Positions 25,691 to 34,211 of a stretch of DNA of 47,429 nucleotides are shown in pieces. Position 1 is the first letter of the stretch. Every line of letters begins with the position of its first letter. This DNA comes from an uncultured Gemmiger sp. (GTDB taxonomy: Bacteria > Bacillota > Clostridia > Oscillospirales > Ruminococcaceae). The notes under the pieces are model-generated. The model was not told where the DNA came from. It saw nothing but the letters and a program-made list of their open reading frames with translations, and did not search any database. Where the stretch lies: assembly GCA_947629015.1 (NCBI GenBank), contig CANRCB010000013.1, forward strand, positions 1-47,429, read 5' to 3'. The translations under genes were made by a program, and so were the position numbers.

Positions 25691-25715
25691 GGCCCTTTTC
25701 CGGCACGGATAGCCC

Positions 25716-25744
25716 TTGCCAAGCCGCCTTCGGGCGGCTATAAT
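25716..25744 (+). promoter_or_regulatory. cysS promoter with hairpin in spacer
   Basis: TTGCCA (25716-25721), 17-bp spacer, perfect TATAAT (25739-25744). The spacer is a perfect palindrome GCCGCC-TTCG-GGCGGC (25723-25738). Confidence 0.75.
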
Positions 25745-25785
25745 GGTATCGGTTTCCTTACATCCCCCCTCAAGGAGCGTGCCCT

Positions 25786-27192
25786 ATGCAGATCTTCAAC
25801 ACCATGACCCGCCAGAAAGAGGAGTTCACCCCCCAGACCCCCGGGGAGTACCGCATCTATGTCTGCGGGCCGACGGTCTACAACTTTGTCCACATCGGCA
25901 ACGCGCGGCCGATGGTCGTTTTCGATACCCTGCGCCGGTATCTGGAATACCGCGGCAACAAGGTGGTCTTTGTCTCCAACATCACCGACATCGACGACAA
26001 GCTCATCCAGAAAGCCAAAGAGGAAGGCACCTCGATGGCCGAGGTCGCCCGTCGGTATGAGGCCGAGTATATCCGGGACAGCGAGGGCCTCAACGTCAAG
26101 GCGCCTACCGTGCGCCCGCGCGCGACGGAGCATATCGCGCAGATCCAGGCCATCGTCGCCGACCTTATCGAAAAGGGCCACGCCTATGTGGCCAAAAACG
26201 GCGACGTCTATTTCCGCGTCAAGTCCGATGCCGGCTACGGCAAGCTGAGCCATTTGAACCTTGACGACCTTGAGAGCGGCAACCGCGCGCTGCGCAGCCA
26301 GATGGACGATGACCTCAAGGAGGACCCCGCCGATTTCGCCGTATGGAAGGCCGCCAAGCCCGGCGAGCCCAGCTGGCCAAGCCCCTGGGGCCCCGGGCGC
26401 CCCGGCTGGCACATCGAGTGCAGCGCCATGGCGCGCACCCATCTCGGCCCCACCATCGACCTGCACGCCGGCGGGCAGGACCTCATCTTCCCCCACCATG
26501 AGAACGAGATCGCCCAGAGCGAGTGCGCCAACGGCTGCACCTTTGCGCGGTATTGGATGCACAACGGCTTTTTGAACATCGACAACCAGAAGATGTCCAA
26601 AAGCGCGGGCAACTTTTTCACCATCCGGGACGTGGCGCAAAAATACGGCTACGAGCCCATCCGCTACTTCCTGCTCACGGCCGGGTACCGTATGCCGCTC
26701 AACTACACCGTGGAGCTCATCGAAAGCTGCAAAAACGCGCTGGAGCGCCTGTATACCTGCCGCGAGAACCTGGATTTCGCCCTCGCGCACGCCCCCGCCG
26801 CCGCGGAAAACGACGCCGCCCTTGCCGCCGCCGGCGAAAAGGCAAAGCAAAAATTCATCGCGGCGATGGACGACGACCTCAACACCCCCGACGCCCTGGC
26901 CGCGCTGTTCGACCTCGTCAAGGACATCAACACCCTCGGCCCCGCCGCCGGCAAAGCGGCGCTGGAGGCGGCCGCCGGCATCTTTGACGAGCTCACCGGC
27001 GTGCTGGGCCTTTTGTACGGGCGCAAAAAGGACGATATCCCGCCCGAAGTCACCGCGCTGGTGGAGCAGCGCGCCGCCGCCAAGGCCGCGAAGGACTGGC
27101 CCCGTGCCGACGCTTTGCGCGCAAAGCTCACCGCCATGGGCTGGGCCATCAAGGACACAAAGGACGGCCCGCAGCTGACAAAGACGGAATGA
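25786..27192 (+). CDS. cysS: Cysteinyl-tRNA synthetase
   Basis: Class I aminoacyl-tRNA synthetase charging tRNA-Cys. A 468-residue protein with HIGN (36-39), KMSKS (269-273), the first zinc ligand C27 (YVCGPT), and the others in WHIECSAM and HHENEIAQ. The C-terminal DALR-type helical domain is present. AAGGAG precedes the ATG. It stands alone behind its own promoter; no T-box leader is visible, as the predicted leader is only about 35 nt. Confidence 0.97.
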   Translation: MQIFNTMTRQKEEFTPQTPGEYRIYVCGPTVYNFVHIGNARPMVVFDTLRRYLEYRGNKVVFVSNITDIDDKLIQKAKEEGTSMAEVARRYEAEYIRDSEGLNVKAPTVRPRATEHIAQIQAIVADLIEKGHAYVAKNGDVYFRVKSDAGYGKLSHLNLDDLESGNRALRSQMDDDLKEDPADFAVWKAAKPGEPSWPSPWGPGRPGWHIECSAMARTHLGPTIDLHAGGQDLIFPHHENEIAQSECANGCTFARYWMHNGFLNIDNQKMSKSAGNFFTIRDVAQKYGYEPIRYFLLTAGYRMPLNYTVELIESCKNALERLYTCRENLDFALAHAPAAAENDAALAAAGEKAKQKFIAAMDDDLNTPDALAALFDLVKDINTLGPAAGKAALEAAAGIFDELTGVLGLLYGRKKDDIPPEVTALVEQRAAAKAAKDWPRADALRAKLTAMGWAIKDTKDGPQLTKTE

Positions 27193-27202
27193 CCACCATC
27201 CG

Positions 27203-27252
27203 GGGGCGGCCTTCAGGCCGCCCCTCAGCGTGTCGGGAAACCCGACACGCTG
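27203..27252. repeat. Paired perfect hairpins downstream of cysS
   Basis: GGGGCGGCC-TTCA-GGCCGCCCC (27203-27224) followed by a 12-bp stem CAGCGTGTCGGG-AAA-CCCGACACGCTG (27226-27252). The first palindrome occurs again at about 27461-27482, so the 320-bp gap 27193-27512 is flanked by two copies. Confidence 0.7.
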
Positions 27253-27330
27253 CAAAGAGAAGGCTCGGCTTCGTTGACTCGCTATGCTCGCCAAGTCGCC
27301 TGCGCCTCCCCTTTGGATTCTCTCTATCGC

Positions 27331-27376
27331 AAAAAATCCCGTTCTCATGCCTTCGGCGACTCGAACGCGATTTTTT
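27331..27376 (+). terminator. Bidirectional terminator-like hairpin after cysS
   Basis: AAAAAATC-C-CGTT (27331-27343) pairs with AACG-C-GATTTTTT (27364-27376), with one C-C mismatch and the T-run as its 3' arm. Confidence 0.6.
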
Positions 27377-27386
27377 ACTCTAGCGG

Positions 27387-27423
27387 TATCGACCTCGTCG
27401 GTACACGCCCGCCGAGGTCGATA
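27387..27423. repeat. Inverted repeat in cysS/glycosyltransferase gap
   Basis: TATCGACCTCG (27387-27397) and CGAGGTCGATA (27413-27423), 15 bp apart. It is followed by the shared 16-mer CTTTTTCGACAGTCTG (27443-27458), also present at 31947-31962. Confidence 0.65.
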
Positions 27424-27512
27424 GAGTTTAAAAAATAATACCCTTTTTCGACAGTCTGGGGGGCGGCCTTCAGGCCGCCCCTGCCGCCGTGCGCGAAGGA
27501 AAGGAGCCGCGG

Positions 27513-30509
27513 ATGCCCTTGCCCGCCCGAAAACAGAAAGCCCCCGCCGCGCTGTGGGCCATCCTGGGCGCGGCGCTGCTGGCGCGCCTTGTGCTGGCGG
27601 CCGTGACCGAGCCCTACCCCTATGACTACAGCACCCTCTGGTATTGGGGGGACTGCCTGTGCAGCGGCGGCCCGGCCGCCTTCTACACCCCCGGCGGGGG
27701 CGGATACCCGCCGCTGTACATCCTTGTGCTGGGGCTTTTGTCCCGCGTGCGCATGGCGCTGGGCATCGCCTTTAACGGCCCCGCGGGCCGTGCGCTGTTC
27801 GCGCTGGTGCCCGCCGTGTGTGATGGCGGCATCGCTGCGCTGGTCTGGCACGCGGCGCGTCAAAGCGGTGAAAACGCGGCCGGGGCGCTGCGCATCGCGG
27901 CCTTCACGGCGCTGTGCCCCTCGCTTGTGTTCGACACCGCCGTCTGGAAGCAGGTCGACGGCGCGTTTTTGCTGCCGCTGCTGTTTTGTATGTGGTGGCT
28001 GGAACAAAAGCGGTATCTGCCGGCGGCGCTGGCCTACGGCGTGGCGCTGGCCGTCAAACCGCAGGCGCTGCTGGCCGGGCCGGTGCTGGCGGCGGCGTTT
28101 TTGGCCGCCGTGGCGGATGCCGTGCCGCAGGGCAAAGCAGCGGTAAAACGGGCGGTGGGGCGCATCTTTGGCGGCGCCGCGCTGGCACTGGTACCGGCGC
28201 TTTTGTGCGGCCTGCCGTTTTTTGGCCTTGCGGGCCTTGTGCCCGGCTTGTGGGACCAATATTTCAGCCTTTCCACCTTTTTTGACTATGCCACCATCAA
28301 CGGCTACAACTGGCTGGCGCTGCTGGGCGGCAACTGGCAAAGTGCCGATGCCCTGGCCGGCGGGCTGGTGAGCTGGCGCGTGCTGGGCATGGCGGGCATC
28401 GTGCTGGCCACGCTGGCTTTGGCGGTGCTGGCGGTGCGGGGCTGGCGGGCCGGGCGTTTTTCGCCGCTGATGCTCTCGGCCTTCTACCTGACCGCCGTCT
28501 ACACCTTCGCGCACGCCATGCATGAGCGGTATGTCATCTTTGGCACCATGGCCGCGCTGCTGGCCGCCGCTTATTGGCGGGACCGCCAGGTTTACGCGGC
28601 GGGGTACGGTCTGTCTTTGGTGGGGCTCATCAACCAGGCCACCGTCTACACCCTCACCGGCACCGAGGACGAATGGATGACCAGCGCCACCAGCACGCTG
28701 GTGGTGCGCCTGACCGGCCTGGCCGAGACCGGCTGCTTTTTGCTGCTGGCGTGGGGCGTGTGGCGCTTTGTGGAGCAGGGCCCGGCCCCCGTGCCCGCCG
28801 CCCCCGCGGCGCGCCCCCTGCGCACCGGCGCCGCGGCGGCCGGCGCCCCGCTGCCGCGCTGGCAGCGGCGGGAGGTGCTGGCCCTTGCGGGGCTGACGGC
28901 GGCCACGGCGGTTTTGAGCTTTGTGTATCTGGGCGATACCAAAGCCCCCCAGAACGGCGCCGACGCCAACGGCGGCGTGTATACCGCCACCGCGGAGCTG
29001 CTGCCGCACGGCAGCCCGCTGGCTGCGCTGTGGGTCTACCCCGGCATTTCCCGTTCCAACAACGGCCTGCTCACCGTCACCGACGCCAGCGGCGCCCTCG
29101 CGGCGCAGATGGAGCTGGGCCATACCACCCCCTTCACCTGGGCGCGGCTGGACCTCTCGGCCGCCGGCCCCGGCCCCTACACCGTCACGGTGGAGAACGG
29201 CCAGGTGATGGAGCTGTGCTTCCGCGATGCGGCGGGTGAAACATACCCCCTTTCCAACACGGCTTATGCCGACCCGCTGTTTGATGAGCAGGCGCTCGTG
29301 CCGGATACCATCAGCCAGCTCAACAGCTTTTATTTTGACGAGATCTACCACGCCCGCACCGGGTATGAGTTGCTGCACGCCCTGCCGGTGTACGAGACGA
29401 CGCACCCGCCTTTGGGCAAGGTGTTCATCATGCTGGGCATCGCCGTTTTCGGCATGACGGGCTTCGGCTGGCGTTTTGCGGGCACGCTGTTCGGCGTGCT
29501 GATGGTGCCGCTGGCGTGGGCGTTTGCCCGGCGCCTTACCCGCAAACCGTGGGCGGGCGCGCTGGCGGGCGCGCTGCTGGCGCTGGACCTGTTCCGTTTT
29601 GCGCAAAGCCGCATGGCCACCATCGATACCTGCGCCGCCTTCTTTATCCTGCTGGGGGCGCACTGTATGCTGTGGTATTGCCAGAGCGTGCTGCAAAAGG
29701 GCGTTTTGGGCAGCTTTGTGCCCATGGCGCTGGGCGGCGCAGCGTTCGGGCTGGGGTGCGCCTGCAAATGGACCGGCCTCTACGCCGGCATGGGGCTGGC
29801 GGCGCTGTATCTGGGCGTTTTGTGGGCGCGGTGGCGGCAGAAACCGCCGGATTTTTGGCGGGAGTTCTGCGCCGCGGCGCTGGGCGGCGTGGGGTTCTAT
29901 GTGCTGCTGCCGCTGGGCATCTACACCGCCAGCTACCTGCCCTACACCTGGCGTGATCCGGGCTTTGGCCTCGACGATGTCTGGCGGGCGCAGCTTACCA
30001 TGTTCAGCTACCACGCGAACCTCAGCTCCACCCACCCGTTTGAGAGCCGCTGGTATACCTGGCTGTTGGGCCTGCGGCCGGTGTGGTATTACGGCAACAC
30101 CAACCTGCCCGCCGGCACGCGCGCCAGCATCGCCGGGCTGGCGGGGCCGGTGATCTGGCTGGCGGGGCTTGCGTGCATTTTGCTGCTGCTGTGGCGGCAG
30201 ATCTCGGGGTGCGGCACCCGTGCCGGCGCCGCCGTGCTGATCCTGTACGCGGCGCAGCTGCTGCCGTGGATGCTGGTGCAGCGCAGCACGTTTTTGTACC
30301 ACTATTTCCCCAGTGTGCTGTTCTGCCTGGCGGCCATCGCGCTGGTCCTTGCCCGGGCAAAGGACGCCCGCGCCGCCCGGTGCATCGGCGTGGGGCTGTG
30401 CGTGGCATCGCTGGTGGTGTTCGCCGTGTACTATCCGGCCGTCTCCGGCCTGCCGGTGCCCGATGCCTGGCTCAAGGCGCTGAGGGTGCTGCCCAGCTTC
30501 GGCTTCTGA
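27513..30509 (+). CDS. Two-module GT-C glycosyltransferase with PMT (GT39) C-terminal half
   Basis: A 998-residue polytopic membrane protein. The N-terminal half (about 1-430) is a GT-C-like membrane module with an early extracytoplasmic YDYSTLWYWGD and KQVDGAFLLPLL. The middle (about 475-590) is a soluble beta-rich domain. The C-terminal half is a protein O-mannosyltransferase-like domain with YFDEIYHA (D609) and THPPLGK, then ~10 membrane segments. PMT enzymes use dolichyl/polyprenyl-phosphate mannose to glycosylate exported proteins or cell-wall polymers. PMT proteins are usually ~450-750 residues, so this is a fusion. AAGGAAAGGAG precedes the ATG at 27513. The acceptor is unknown; surface proteins in this genome are candidates. 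Confidence 0.8.
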   Translation: MPLPARKQKAPAALWAILGAALLARLVLAAVTEPYPYDYSTLWYWGDCLCSGGPAAFYTPGGGGYPPLYILVLGLLSRVRMALGIAFNGPAGRALFALVPAVCDGGIAALVWHAARQSGENAAGALRIAAFTALCPSLVFDTAVWKQVDGAFLLPLLFCMWWLEQKRYLPAALAYGVALAVKPQALLAGPVLAAAFLAAVADAVPQGKAAVKRAVGRIFGGAALALVPALLCGLPFFGLAGLVPGLWDQYFSLSTFFDYATINGYNWLALLGGNWQSADALAGGLVSWRVLGMAGIVLATLALAVLAVRGWRAGRFSPLMLSAFYLTAVYTFAHAMHERYVIFGTMAALLAAAYWRDRQVYAAGYGLSLVGLINQATVYTLTGTEDEWMTSATSTLVVRLTGLAETGCFLLLAWGVWRFVEQGPAPVPAAPAARPLRTGAAAAGAPLPRWQRREVLALAGLTAATAVLSFVYLGDTKAPQNGADANGGVYTATAELLPHGSPLAALWVYPGISRSNNGLLTVTDASGALAAQMELGHTTPFTWARLDLSAAGPGPYTVTVENGQVMELCFRDAAGETYPLSNTAYADPLFDEQALVPDTISQLNSFYFDEIYHARTGYELLHALPVYETTHPPLGKVFIMLGIAVFGMTGFGWRFAGTLFGVLMVPLAWAFARRLTRKPWAGALAGALLALDLFRFAQSRMATIDTCAAFFILLGAHCMLWYCQSVLQKGVLGSFVPMALGGAAFGLGCACKWTGLYAGMGLAALYLGVLWARWRQKPPDFWREFCAAALGGVGFYVLLPLGIYTASYLPYTWRDPGFGLDDVWRAQLTMFSYHANLSSTHPFESRWYTWLLGLRPVWYYGNTNLPAGTRASIAGLAGPVIWLAGLACILLLLWRQISGCGTRAGAAVLILYAAQLLPWMLVQRSTFLYHYFPSVLFCLAAIALVLARAKDARAARCIGVGLCVASLVVFAVYYPAVSGLPVPDAWLKALRVLPSFGF

Positions 30510-30723
30510 GCACGACCATAAAAGCAGGCCCGTGGGGAACGCCGGGCCGCCAAAAAGCTCCTGCCAAATCGCGGCGGGGCCAGGCCCCGCCCTACCGTCC
30601 GAATGATACGGTTCCCGTATCCCCGTAGGGGGGCAGCCGCCGCAAACGGCAGCCCGCGACACGCCGGGCTCTAAATCCATCGGCCCTGACCGACATGACG
30701 GGCAGGGCCGATACCTCTGTAAC

Positions 30724-30771
30724 AAAAAATACCGTGCAAGCCGCCTGCAAGGCATACGCACGGTATTTTTT
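30724..30771 (+). terminator. Bidirectional intrinsic terminator after glycosyltransferase
   Basis: A 14-bp perfect stem: AAAAAATACCGTGC (30724-30737) with GCACGGTATTTTTT (30758-30771). It works on both strands. The sequence between 30510 and 30723 and 30772 to 30950 is GC-rich with several small hairpins and no supported gene. Confidence 0.8.
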
Positions 30772-30952
30772 GCGACGGGGTATTCAAGGGGGGAGCAAGG
30801 CGGCGCCATGTATGATTTCGGTCACGCCCTCGCTCAACGCTGTGCGCCCGCAGGCGCCTGCCGGAGCGCAACCGCCGCAAAGCGGCGGCTCTTGGCGCGT
30901 AGGCCCGTGCGCAAAACTCCTCTCTTGCAGTGTGTCGAGTCCCTCGGCACGC

Positions 30953-30982
30953 AAAAACCCCGGCGCCTTGCGGGCGCCGGGG
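30953..30982 (-). terminator. Terminator of the large ncRNA
   Basis: On the minus strand: CCCCGGCGCC, loop CGCAA, GGCGCCGGGG (30982-30958), then TTTTT (30957-30953). A textbook intrinsic terminator. Confidence 0.88.
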
Positions 30983-31646
30983 TGGTGCTACTTGATCGGA
31001 GTCATAGCCTCATCATTCCCTGTTCGTTATTTTTGGGTGTTGGTGCCTTTCATAGGACATCATCCTTCAATTTACGAAGTTCCCTTGCTCTGGGGTAGGG
31101 GACCGGGTCTGATGCGAGGGCTCATGCCCTTTTCACCTGTACATTGGAGTACTTTCCTTTCGTTTAGATGGGAGCTTAACCATTCGGGGGTAACAGACCT
31201 TTCATGGGGGTTGCCCTCTTTCGATTTGGTCTCATCTATATGGAAACGCTGGGGTGGTTTTGTTGGCAGGTCCGGGCTTTTTGTCGCGGCTGGGGTTTTG
31301 CACCTTATTTTCTATCCGGCCTTTTGCCGGTACAGGTTATGACCTGTGGCTTTGCGGTGTCCCTTTCGCTTCAGCGGGCCCAGACCCGCCGGTGATGAAT
31401 GGGATCTTTATAACGCATACGAGCCTGAGCCTCCTTCCTTGCGAAAATCTGCCGGCGGCCATTTGCTTCGTCTTCCAGCTTTTGTGGGGGCGGGGTCCCT
31501 TTTGTTCGTGCTTTGGTAAAGGGTGCTCCGTGGGGGGCCTTTCTTTACTGCGTTGTGAACCGGGTGCCGTCTGCCCGTAAGGCTTTGGAAGTTGGCGTCC
31601 GCTTGGAGCTTTGCGGCTCCGTATCTCCGGCGGTTTTCTTTGTTGT
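30953..31646 (-). ncRNA. Putative large structured noncoding RNA, ~690 nt
   Basis: A stretch without convincing ORFs, bounded on the minus strand by a sigma-A promoter (31653-31681) and a strong terminator (30953-30982). The minus strand reads like a folded RNA: many GC stems separated by A-rich loops. Examples are GGAGC-CGCAAA-GCTCC, ACAGGT-CATA-ACCTGT, CCGGC-AAAAG-GCCGG, AGGGC-ATGA-GCCCT, GCGGG-TCTGG-(G)CCCGC and several GAAA turns. It is much less GC-rich than neighbouring genes. Size and ornate look resemble large bacterial RNAs such as ROOL, GOLLD or OLE, but I cannot match it to one. It lacks RNase P, tmRNA or 6S hallmarks. It lies downstream of argS on the same strand but has its own promoter only in the leftward unit. 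Confidence 0.65.
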
Positions 31647-31652
31647 GCCTAT

Positions 31653-31681
31653 ACTATACCATGCCCGTGCCGTGCTGTCTA
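31653..31681 (-). promoter_or_regulatory. Promoter of the large ncRNA
   Basis: Minus strand: TAGACA (31676-31681), 17-bp spacer, TATAGT (31653-31658); two mismatches from consensus in total. Start predicted near 31646. Confidence 0.75.
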
Positions 31682-31729
31682 TTCGCAAAAGCGCCAACCT
31701 TTTATGGAAATATTTGTACATAATTGGGG

Positions 31730-31758
31730 TTGAAAAATGCATTTCCATTGCTTATAAT
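31730..31758 (+). promoter_or_regulatory. Divergent promoter for a possible short RNA
   Basis: TTGAAA (31730-31735), 17-bp spacer, perfect TATAAT (31753-31758), facing away from the ncRNA promoter 48 bp to the left. About 20 nt after the predicted start comes a strong hairpin GGCCGCCGC...GCGGCGGCC (about 31781-31809), then TTCCGTG. No ORF of note follows, so it may give a very short RNA or be a relic. Confidence 0.5.
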
Positions 31759-31946
31759 AGAACTGTTAGGGTATTTTTAAGGCCGCCGCTCCCGTTGGGG
31801 GCGGCGGCCTTCCGTGTGTCAAAAGCCGGCAGAAAGTACCTTCGCTGCGGCGGCCTGAGGGCAGGCCGCCCTACGTCCACAACGAAAGTAAGTGCGATTT
31901 GAGAACGTAGGGCGGGATCCCCTGACCCCGCCGCTAAAGGCAGGGG

Positions 31947-31962
31947 CTTTTTCGACAGTCTG
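31947..31962. repeat. Shared 16-mer intergenic repeat next to argS
   Basis: CTTTTTCGACAGTCTG, identical to 27443-27458. It is preceded by palindromic GC-rich DNA (GGCGGCCTGAGGGCAGGCCGCC near 31849-31870, split by mismatches), as at the other copy, so it belongs to a composite intergenic element. Confidence 0.65.
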
Positions 31963-31966
31963 CGGT

Positions 31967-33730
31967 TCACATACTTTCCGGCACCGAGATCTTGAACATC
32001 GTCAAAATACTGCGGATGACGCCGCGCGCGGCCAGGCACAGCGCCAGGCGCGCCTGGCACGCCTGCGCGGCGGCGCCGCGGATGCGGCAGGCGCCGTAAA
32101 AGCGGTGGAAGGCCGCGGCCACGTCGGTGCAGTAGCGGGTGATGCGCGCCGGGTCATAGCGGGCGGCGGCGGCCGCGATCTCGCCGGGGAAATTGGCAAC
32201 CAGCCGGATGAGCGCCTGCTCGCTCTCCTCGGGGAAAGCATAGCCCGCCCATGCCTTTGGCCCGGCGTATTCGATGCCCTCCTCCGCCAGCTTTTTGAGC
32301 ATGGTGCAGATGCGCGCGTGCGCGTACTGCACGTAATAGACGGGGTTCTCGCTGTCATTGCGGGCGGCCAGGTCAAGGTCAAAATCCAGGGTGGAGTTTG
32401 CCTCCCGCATATTGAAGAAGAACCGGGCCGAATCGATGGGCACCTCGTCCAGAAGGTCGGTCAGGGTGATGGCCTTGCCGGTGCGCTTGCTCATCCGCAC
32501 CGGCTGGCCGTCCCGCATCAGGTTGACCATCTGCATCAGCACGATGTCAAGGCGCTCCCCGTCCAGCCCGATGGCATCCATCGCGCCCTTCATGCGGGCC
32601 ACATGGCCGTGGTGGTCGGCGCCCCAAACGTCGATGGCCTTCTCAAACCCGCGCTCCGCCAGCTTGTTGTAATGGTAGGCGATGTCGGCGGCAAAGTAGG
32701 TGGGCACGCCGTTCGCGCGCACCAGCACCTCGTCCTTGGCCTCGTCCTCGCCGTCCTTGCGCTTGTTGGCAACGCCGTATTTGGCGCTGTACTGCGCGCT
32801 TTTGTACATCACGGCCCCGTCTTCGGCCCGGTAGCAGGCGCCGCTTTGCAGGAGCTTGTCCACCACCGCCTGCACGGCGCCCGTTTTGTGCAGCCCGCTC
32901 TCGTGGAACCACACGTCGTATTCGATGCGGTATTTGGCCAAATCGCGCTCAAGGCCGGCGATGTTCTCCGGCAGGGCCTTGGCGACGATGGCGGCCTTGA
33001 GGGCCTCGAAATCGCCGTCCACATAGGCGTCGCCGTGTTCGGCGGCAAAGGCTTTGGCGTGGGCGATGATGTCGGCGCCCTGGTAGCACTCTTCCGGCAG
33101 GGGGCAGGCGTCCTCGCCTTTAAAAAGCTGCAAATAGCGGATGGCCAGGCTCTTGCCGAACTTCTCGATCTGGTTGCCGGCGTCGTTGATGTAAAATTCC
33201 CGCGTCACGTCGTAGCCGGCCCATTCCAGGCAGGCGGCGATGCCGTCGCCCAGCGCGCCGCCGCGGGCGTTGCCCATGTGCATCGGCCCCGTCGGGTTGG
33301 CGGAGACAAATTCCACGTTGTAGCGCTTGCCTTTGCCCGCGTCGGTGCGGCCGTACTGCGCGTCCATCGTGGCGGCGAACACCACGCCCGTCAACCAGGA
33401 AAGCGAGGCGTAAAAGTTGATAAAGCCCGGCCCGGCCACCTCCACGCGGTCAAACACGCCGGTGCGGGCGGGCAGGTCGAGATGCGCGGCGATGGCCTCG
33501 GCAATCCTGCGCGGCGGCATACGCCACACGCGCGCGCCGGCCATGGCAAGGTTCGCGGCCACATCGCCGTTTTTGGCGTCGGCCGGCGTCTCGGTGATAA
33601 AGGCGGGCAGCGCCGCCTGCGGCAGGCTGCCGTCCGCCATGGCGGCGTTGGCGGCCTGCTCCAGGACGGCGCGGGCCTCGGCGGCCAGGGCGGCGCGGGG
33701 GTCATAATTTTTGTACGGGTAGTTGCGCAT
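31967..33730 (-). CDS. argS: Arginyl-tRNA synthetase
   Basis: Class I synthetase charging tRNA-Arg. A 587-residue protein with the N-terminal Arg-specific domain, the HIGH-like HMGN (151-154) in SANPTGPMHMGNARGG, the KMSK-like MSKRTGK (413-419), and the C-terminal DALR anticodon-binding domain. The ATG at 33730 has AAAAGGAG upstream, overlapping the end of the DUF1934 gene (7-bp gap). It is the last gene of the leftward ddl-murI-DUF1934-argS unit. Confidence 0.96.
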   Translation of the reverse strand: MRNYPYKNYDPRAALAAEARAVLEQAANAAMADGSLPQAALPAFITETPADAKNGDVAANLAMAGARVWRMPPRRIAEAIAAHLDLPARTGVFDRVEVAGPGFINFYASLSWLTGVVFAATMDAQYGRTDAGKGKRYNVEFVSANPTGPMHMGNARGGALGDGIAACLEWAGYDVTREFYINDAGNQIEKFGKSLAIRYLQLFKGEDACPLPEECYQGADIIAHAKAFAAEHGDAYVDGDFEALKAAIVAKALPENIAGLERDLAKYRIEYDVWFHESGLHKTGAVQAVVDKLLQSGACYRAEDGAVMYKSAQYSAKYGVANKRKDGEDEAKDEVLVRANGVPTYFAADIAYHYNKLAERGFEKAIDVWGADHHGHVARMKGAMDAIGLDGERLDIVLMQMVNLMRDGQPVRMSKRTGKAITLTDLLDEVPIDSARFFFNMREANSTLDFDLDLAARNDSENPVYYVQYAHARICTMLKKLAEEGIEYAGPKAWAGYAFPEESEQALIRLVANFPGEIAAAAARYDPARITRYCTDVAAAFHRFYGACRIRGAAAQACQARLALCLAARGVIRSILTMFKISVPESM

Positions 33731-33737
33731 GGGGGCC

Positions 33738-34199
33738 TTAACTCCTTTTCGTATCCTGCTTGTCCTTCGGGGGCAGCGGGCGGACGGTGATGTCCACCAG
33801 ATTGCGGCTGATGAACGCCTCATTGCCGGAATCCAGCGTATAGCTGAACCTGAGCCGCCCGCCCTTGCCGGTCAGCTTCGGTTCGATCTCGTCCGCCGCC
33901 ACGCCCAGGCTCACGGCGCCGTAGCCGGTGTCATAATGGCACAGGTGGCGGGTGCCCTTCTCCACCACCAGCTGGCTGGGGATGGGGCCGAAACGGGTCA
34001 TGGTCACGCGGCGGGCGTCGTCCGCCACCTTCACGGTGGTGGTGCAGCCGTCGTAGCCGGTGGCCTCCGTCTCCTTATAAATGATATAGTAGGCACTGTC
34101 CTTGTGCACAAGGCTGCCGCGGGTCATCAGCTCAACGCTGTCGCTCTCGCCGCCCTGCTGCATCGTGCCCTTGATGGTGATGAGATAGTTTTCTTCCAT
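33738..34199 (-). CDS. DUF1934 family protein (YwiB-like)
   Basis: A 153-residue protein predicted to be a small calycin-like beta-barrel: MEENYLITIKGTMQQ, GSLVHKDSAYYIIYKETEATG, and FGPIPSQLVVEKGTRHLCHYDTGYG are family-typical segments. DUF1934 genes frequently sit next to argS in Bacillota, as in B. subtilis ywiB. Biochemical role unknown. It lies 12 bp after murI and 7 bp before argS, so it is co-transcribed. Confidence 0.88.
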   Translation of the reverse strand: MEENYLITIKGTMQQGGESDSVELMTRGSLVHKDSAYYIIYKETEATGYDGCTTTVKVADDARRVTMTRFGPIPSQLVVEKGTRHLCHYDTGYGAVSLGVAADEIEPKLTGKGGRLRFSYTLDSGNEAFISRNLVDITVRPLPPKDKQDTKRS

Positions 34200-34211
34200 G
34201 TCCTTTTCCCT

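Noticed and set aside
27375..30809. Very long minus-strand open frame opposite the glycosyltransferase (about 1,144 codons)
   Set aside because: Low-complexity Arg/Gln/Pro/Ala composition typical of an antisense shadow; the plus strand encodes clear PMT motifs.
31264..31277. GGCAGGTCCGGGC resembling RNase P RNA core
   Set aside because: Isolated similarity on the plus strand; the other conserved RNase P regions are absent.
30695..31580. Plus-strand open frames across the putative ncRNA
   Set aside because: Overlapping short frames without SD or recognisable domains; promoter, terminator and A-rich loop pattern all fit a minus-strand RNA.
30953..31653. Assignment of the large RNA to tmRNA or 6S RNA
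   Set aside because: No tag peptide frame or tRNA-like end for tmRNA, and it is far too long for 6S RNA.
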